The notes beneath the pieces are model-generated. The model made no database searches. It was not told the DNA's origin and worked only from the letters and a program-made list of their open reading frames with translations. A stretch of 64,000 nucleotides of DNA from Rotaria sp. Silwood1 (taxonomy: Eukaryota > Rotifera > Eurotatoria > Philodinida > Philodinidae): the NCBI GenBank assembly GCA_905250075.1, contig CAJNOP010000061.1:1-64000 (forward strand), written 5' to 3'. Shown one piece after another: positions 61,180-64,000 of this stretch. Made by a program: the position numbers and the translations under genes. Positions within the stretch are counted from its first letter, which is position 1; the number at the start of each line of letters is the position of its first letter.

Positions 61180-61925
61180 TGATGTATTTAGTGGATTTAT
61201 TGGTTTATGAATTAAAATCAAAATTATTTATTTATTTCGACCGATCATTTAGTCAATTGATTGTTTATACATTAAGATTCAAATTATTTATTTACTTATT
61301 TATTTATATCAATTGATGTATTTAGTGGATTTATTGGTTACGTATTAAAATTAAAATTATTTATTTATTTCGATTGATGTAGCTATATAAATTTATTGTT
61401 TATTAATTAAAACCAAAATTGTTTATTTATTTGATTTGATTCGTTTATGTCACTTTATTGGTTATGGATTAAAATTAAATTTATTTATTTAAATTGATGC
61501 ATTTGTCGAATTTATTGATTATGAAATAAAATTATAATTATTTATTTATCTAAGTTGATGCATTTATGAGAATTTATTGATTATGAATTAAAATTTTATT
61601 TATTTATTTTTTTATATTGATGCATTTGTGAGCATTGATTGATTATGAAATGAAATTATATTTATTTATTTATTTATTAATATTGATGCATTGAATGAAT
61701 TTATTGATTATGCAATGAAATTTTATTTATTTATTTAAATTGATGCATTTAATGGATTTATTGATTATGAATTGAAATTATATTTATTTATTTATTAATA
61801 TTGATGCATTTATGAGAATGTATTGATTATGGATTAAAATGAAAATTATTTATTTGATTTAATGGATTTATTGAATTTGATGGTTATAAATTAAAATGAA
61901 AATTATTTATTTACTTAATTAGATA
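61180..61925. repeat. Degenerate about 75-80-bp tandem array
   Basis: About nine or ten units of the pattern 'ttgatgcatttatgaatttattgattatgaattaaaatt' followed by (TTTA)n. Units differ by indels in the TTTA run and scattered substitutions, so the array is old or evolves by slippage. Confidence 0.8.
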
Positions 61926-62005
61926 CATTTAGTCAAGATAATTTCAATTCATCAATATTATATTGACTAAATGTATCAAATTAAGTAAATAAATAATTGT
62001 GATTT
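61895..62005. repeat. Hairpin with about 43-bp arms
   Basis: ATTATTTATTTACTTAATT and then GATACATTTAGTCAA on the left are mirrored by TTGACTAAATGTATCAAATTAAGTAAATAAATAAT on the right, with a loop of about 25 bp. It closes the tandem array on its right side. It could be the terminus of a further nested element or a replication-generated inversion. Confidence 0.75.
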
Positions 62006-62316
62006 GTTGCATTTATGTGTGCTTAAGATAAAACACTGCCTGAGAAAGGAAGGTATAGAACCCGAAGGGAAGAAAATGAGGTATATAACGTTGTCGGAAG
62101 CTCTAAATGATCTTGTATGAATCTTATAAGATCGTACAAGAATCGTACAGTACGATTTCATCTGAAATGGTGGCTTTGAGGTAATCGTACAAAATCGTAC
62201 AAGATCATATACGATTTTCATACGATCTTGTATGATCGTACAAGATCGGCGTACGATCTTATACAATTCTTACAAGATCATATAAGATCGTACAATCGGA
62301 TTCTTTCACCTGGGGC

Positions 62317-64000
62317 ACTCATCGTATGCTTTTTTTATGTTTGTAGTAGTCATTCTTTCGACAGTGATGCCAAAAAGAAGACAGTAATAGTAATCACTAG
62401 ATGTAGATAGAAGCCTTTTCCATATCACTATCAAAAGAATGACGAATACGACAGAAAAGAAAAAGAATTGCGTTTCTTCTTATTGTATACATTTGTGTAT
62501 CATTTGTCTTAAATCAAATGTCTCAAGAAGTTCTCATCGAGATACGAAACGTCACGAATTTTAATAAGGTAATAATATCAAGTGTATATAAAATAAAGCA
62601 CTAAAAAAAATAAAAATAAAAGAATTAACTCGTGTCAAATATCAATTCAATCTTCTTGTCAAAACAAGAAATATATTTTCTAAATTATCTAATGACAATC
62701 ACTGCTTTATGATGGAGCTTGAAATATCAGATTTCATCTAAAAAAAATTTATTGAATAAAATCAAAATATCATACATAAAGTTTTCATTTTAGTTGCACT
62801 CTTTTTTTTCTTTTAAATTCAACATCCTATTAAATGACTTTTGTACATTCCGTATTTCACACTGACTCTGAAATAAACTTTTGAAATTTGAAGGAGAAAA
62901 ATTGTCCTCTTTTATTTGATAAGTAGTTCATCATTAAAAAAACTGAAATTTCCCCTTTGAAAAGTCATTTAAAAAAGAAACGAAAACTTCTATATTTTTG
63001 ATCAGCTCATCATCCTCAGTCTAGCTGTAAATAAAAAAGAGAATAGATTCTGCTTTAATTTTTTGATTTCTGATATCATATATATGTTATTATAACCAAT
63101 TAATTTTGATTTTAAGTTTTATTCACAGCAAATAGCGAATATTCCAATAACGATCTCGGGCTGTACTTGTTTTATTGATTAACATATCATATAATTCTTT
63201 ACTTAAAGTTTTGGAAGTAGATGGTGGTTAATAGATGATTCATACCGTCACTTCATGTTTCACTACTGATATATTCAAAAAACAATAGCTAATAGTAAAA
63301 GACATATTCACACGAGAAATTGTCATTCGAGGACATTCGTTCTACATAAAGAATTATGCGTGGAGAATTATTTATGAGAACGACAAGTCGAAAACACTTT
63401 TGAATAGATATTTTTCAAAGGACTGTTTACACCGAGTTCCTCGAATTAATCCGATCAAAATATATTATTTTTAGAGCACATGATTTAGAAAGAAATTTGA
63501 AATGTTGAAGAAAATCGAGTGAATGAAAAGAAAAATGTTAGTAGCAAGCGTCTTATTTTTAGCAATAGATGATTTGTTTTTGTGACGCACATCGTTTCTT
63601 TCTTCGTTAATTACAGTTTAAAGCTTTTAGGTAATGAGATAAATAATCACTCTAACTGTCAATCATAGCACAAGTTATATCAAACAAAAGCACAGTACTA
63701 ATACCTTGTCAGATAAAGAGTGAGAAAGAAAAAAATGTAATGATGCAGCACTTTTTTTTTGATGTGCATGAAGTATTGGTGATATCACATCCAAAAAAAT
63801 GTTAGTTTACTAAGTCATAAATGCTGCAGAAGAAAACACGACCGACAGCGCTTTCATCGTAGTTTTTAGAATTCTTACGGTACAACTTTCAGTGTTTCTC
63901 AACGATGACTCGTAGAAATCTGTCTAAACTTCCGTAATAAATTCAAAATATAGCTGTTTTCTGATTATGAACCATTTGTAATCAGAGATCATAGAGCATC
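62317..64000. other. Intergenic, no gene seen
   Basis: Apart from the inverted terminal-repeat copy at 62495-62672, AT-rich DNA without credible frames up to the window edge. Confidence 0.5.
62495..62672 (-). repeat. Solo, inverted copy of the Penelope-like terminal repeat
   Basis: Reverse complement of 57267-57430. It shares 'catttgtcttaaat', 'aatgtctcaagaagt', 'catcgagatacgaaacg', 'AGAATTAACTCGTG' and 'atatcaattcaa'. No RT sequence accompanies it, so it is a solo or 5'-truncated copy. Confidence 0.8.

Larger units (their letters stand above)
59698..62316. mobile_element. 2.6-kb candidate DNA element with GCCCCAGGTGAAA ends and GATC/CGTA palindrome arrays
   Basis: GCCCCAGGTGAAAAAATC at 59698 is mirrored by ATTCTTTCACCTGGGGC ending at 62316. 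Immediately inside both ends are dense arrays of short palindromic words (AAGATCTTAC, TACGATCGTATAAGATC, TCGTACAAGATCGTA): about 59715-59960 on the left and 62100-62300 on the right. The interior holds one small gene-like frame (60492-60917), an AT-rich tandem array and a 43-bp-arm hairpin. No RT, DDE or helicase motif was seen. I could not find a convincing target duplication. The superfamily is unknown. Confidence 0.65.

Overview
The window is AT-rich eukaryotic nuclear DNA from a small-genome, intron-rich metazoan. Genes have many short introns (about 50-70 bp) with GT/AG borders, and intergenic space is full of short inverted-repeat transposons. The mix of genes points to a rotifer, most likely a bdelloid: a TRIM-like B-box/propeller protein, a divergent intronless class A GPCR, a NodZ/O-FucT-like fucosyltransferase, a GH19 chitinase with hevein domains, a plant-type EEP phosphatase, and a Penelope-like retroelement with a GIY-YIG endonuclease. 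The taxon is inference, not seen directly.

Layout. 1-13000: a hAT-type MITE full of an 18-bp palindrome (631-1314); a three-exon fucosyltransferase-like gene (2921-4345, minus); two more inverted-repeat elements; a single-C2-domain protein (9393-9889, minus); and two identical divergent tRNA-Lys(CTT) genes (11676-11748 minus, 12365-12437 plus). 13000-25000: an intronless GPCR (13069-14058); a secreted two-hevein GH19 chitinase (15634-17176, minus); and a B-box/coiled-coil/propeller gene split by a 1.7-kb intron (20173-23109). 25600-38900 is the gene-dense core: a homologue of the meiotic crossover regulator CNTD1/COSA-1 (25611-27973, minus), head to head with the 20-exon transcription elongation factor SPT5 (28342-34287), then an EEP-family enzyme (34718-35590) and an unrecognised six-exon gene (37292-38917, minus). 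42300-49200: a four-TM membrane protein (42377-43203, minus) and a UCHL3-type deubiquitinase (45385-49188, minus) with a 2.7-kb intron.

50000-64000 is a transposon graveyard: nested mariner-like and TTAA-flanked elements (52790-54374), a decayed Penelope-like element with direct terminal repeats (54549-57430), a 26-bp tandem array interrupted by an assembly gap, an internally deleted pogo/Tigger element (58104-59141), and a 2.6-kb element of unknown class packed with GATC/CGTA palindromes that carries one small gene (59698-62316).

The multi-exon models were built by hand. In each the reading phase closes across every junction and the total length is a multiple of three. SPT5, UCHL3 and CNTD1 are also supported by recognisable family sequence along most of their length. 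The genes look like unrelated single-copy neighbours rather than a pathway; the only architectural pairing is the CNTD1/SPT5 bidirectional promoter. No operon, CRISPR array or telomeric repeat was seen.
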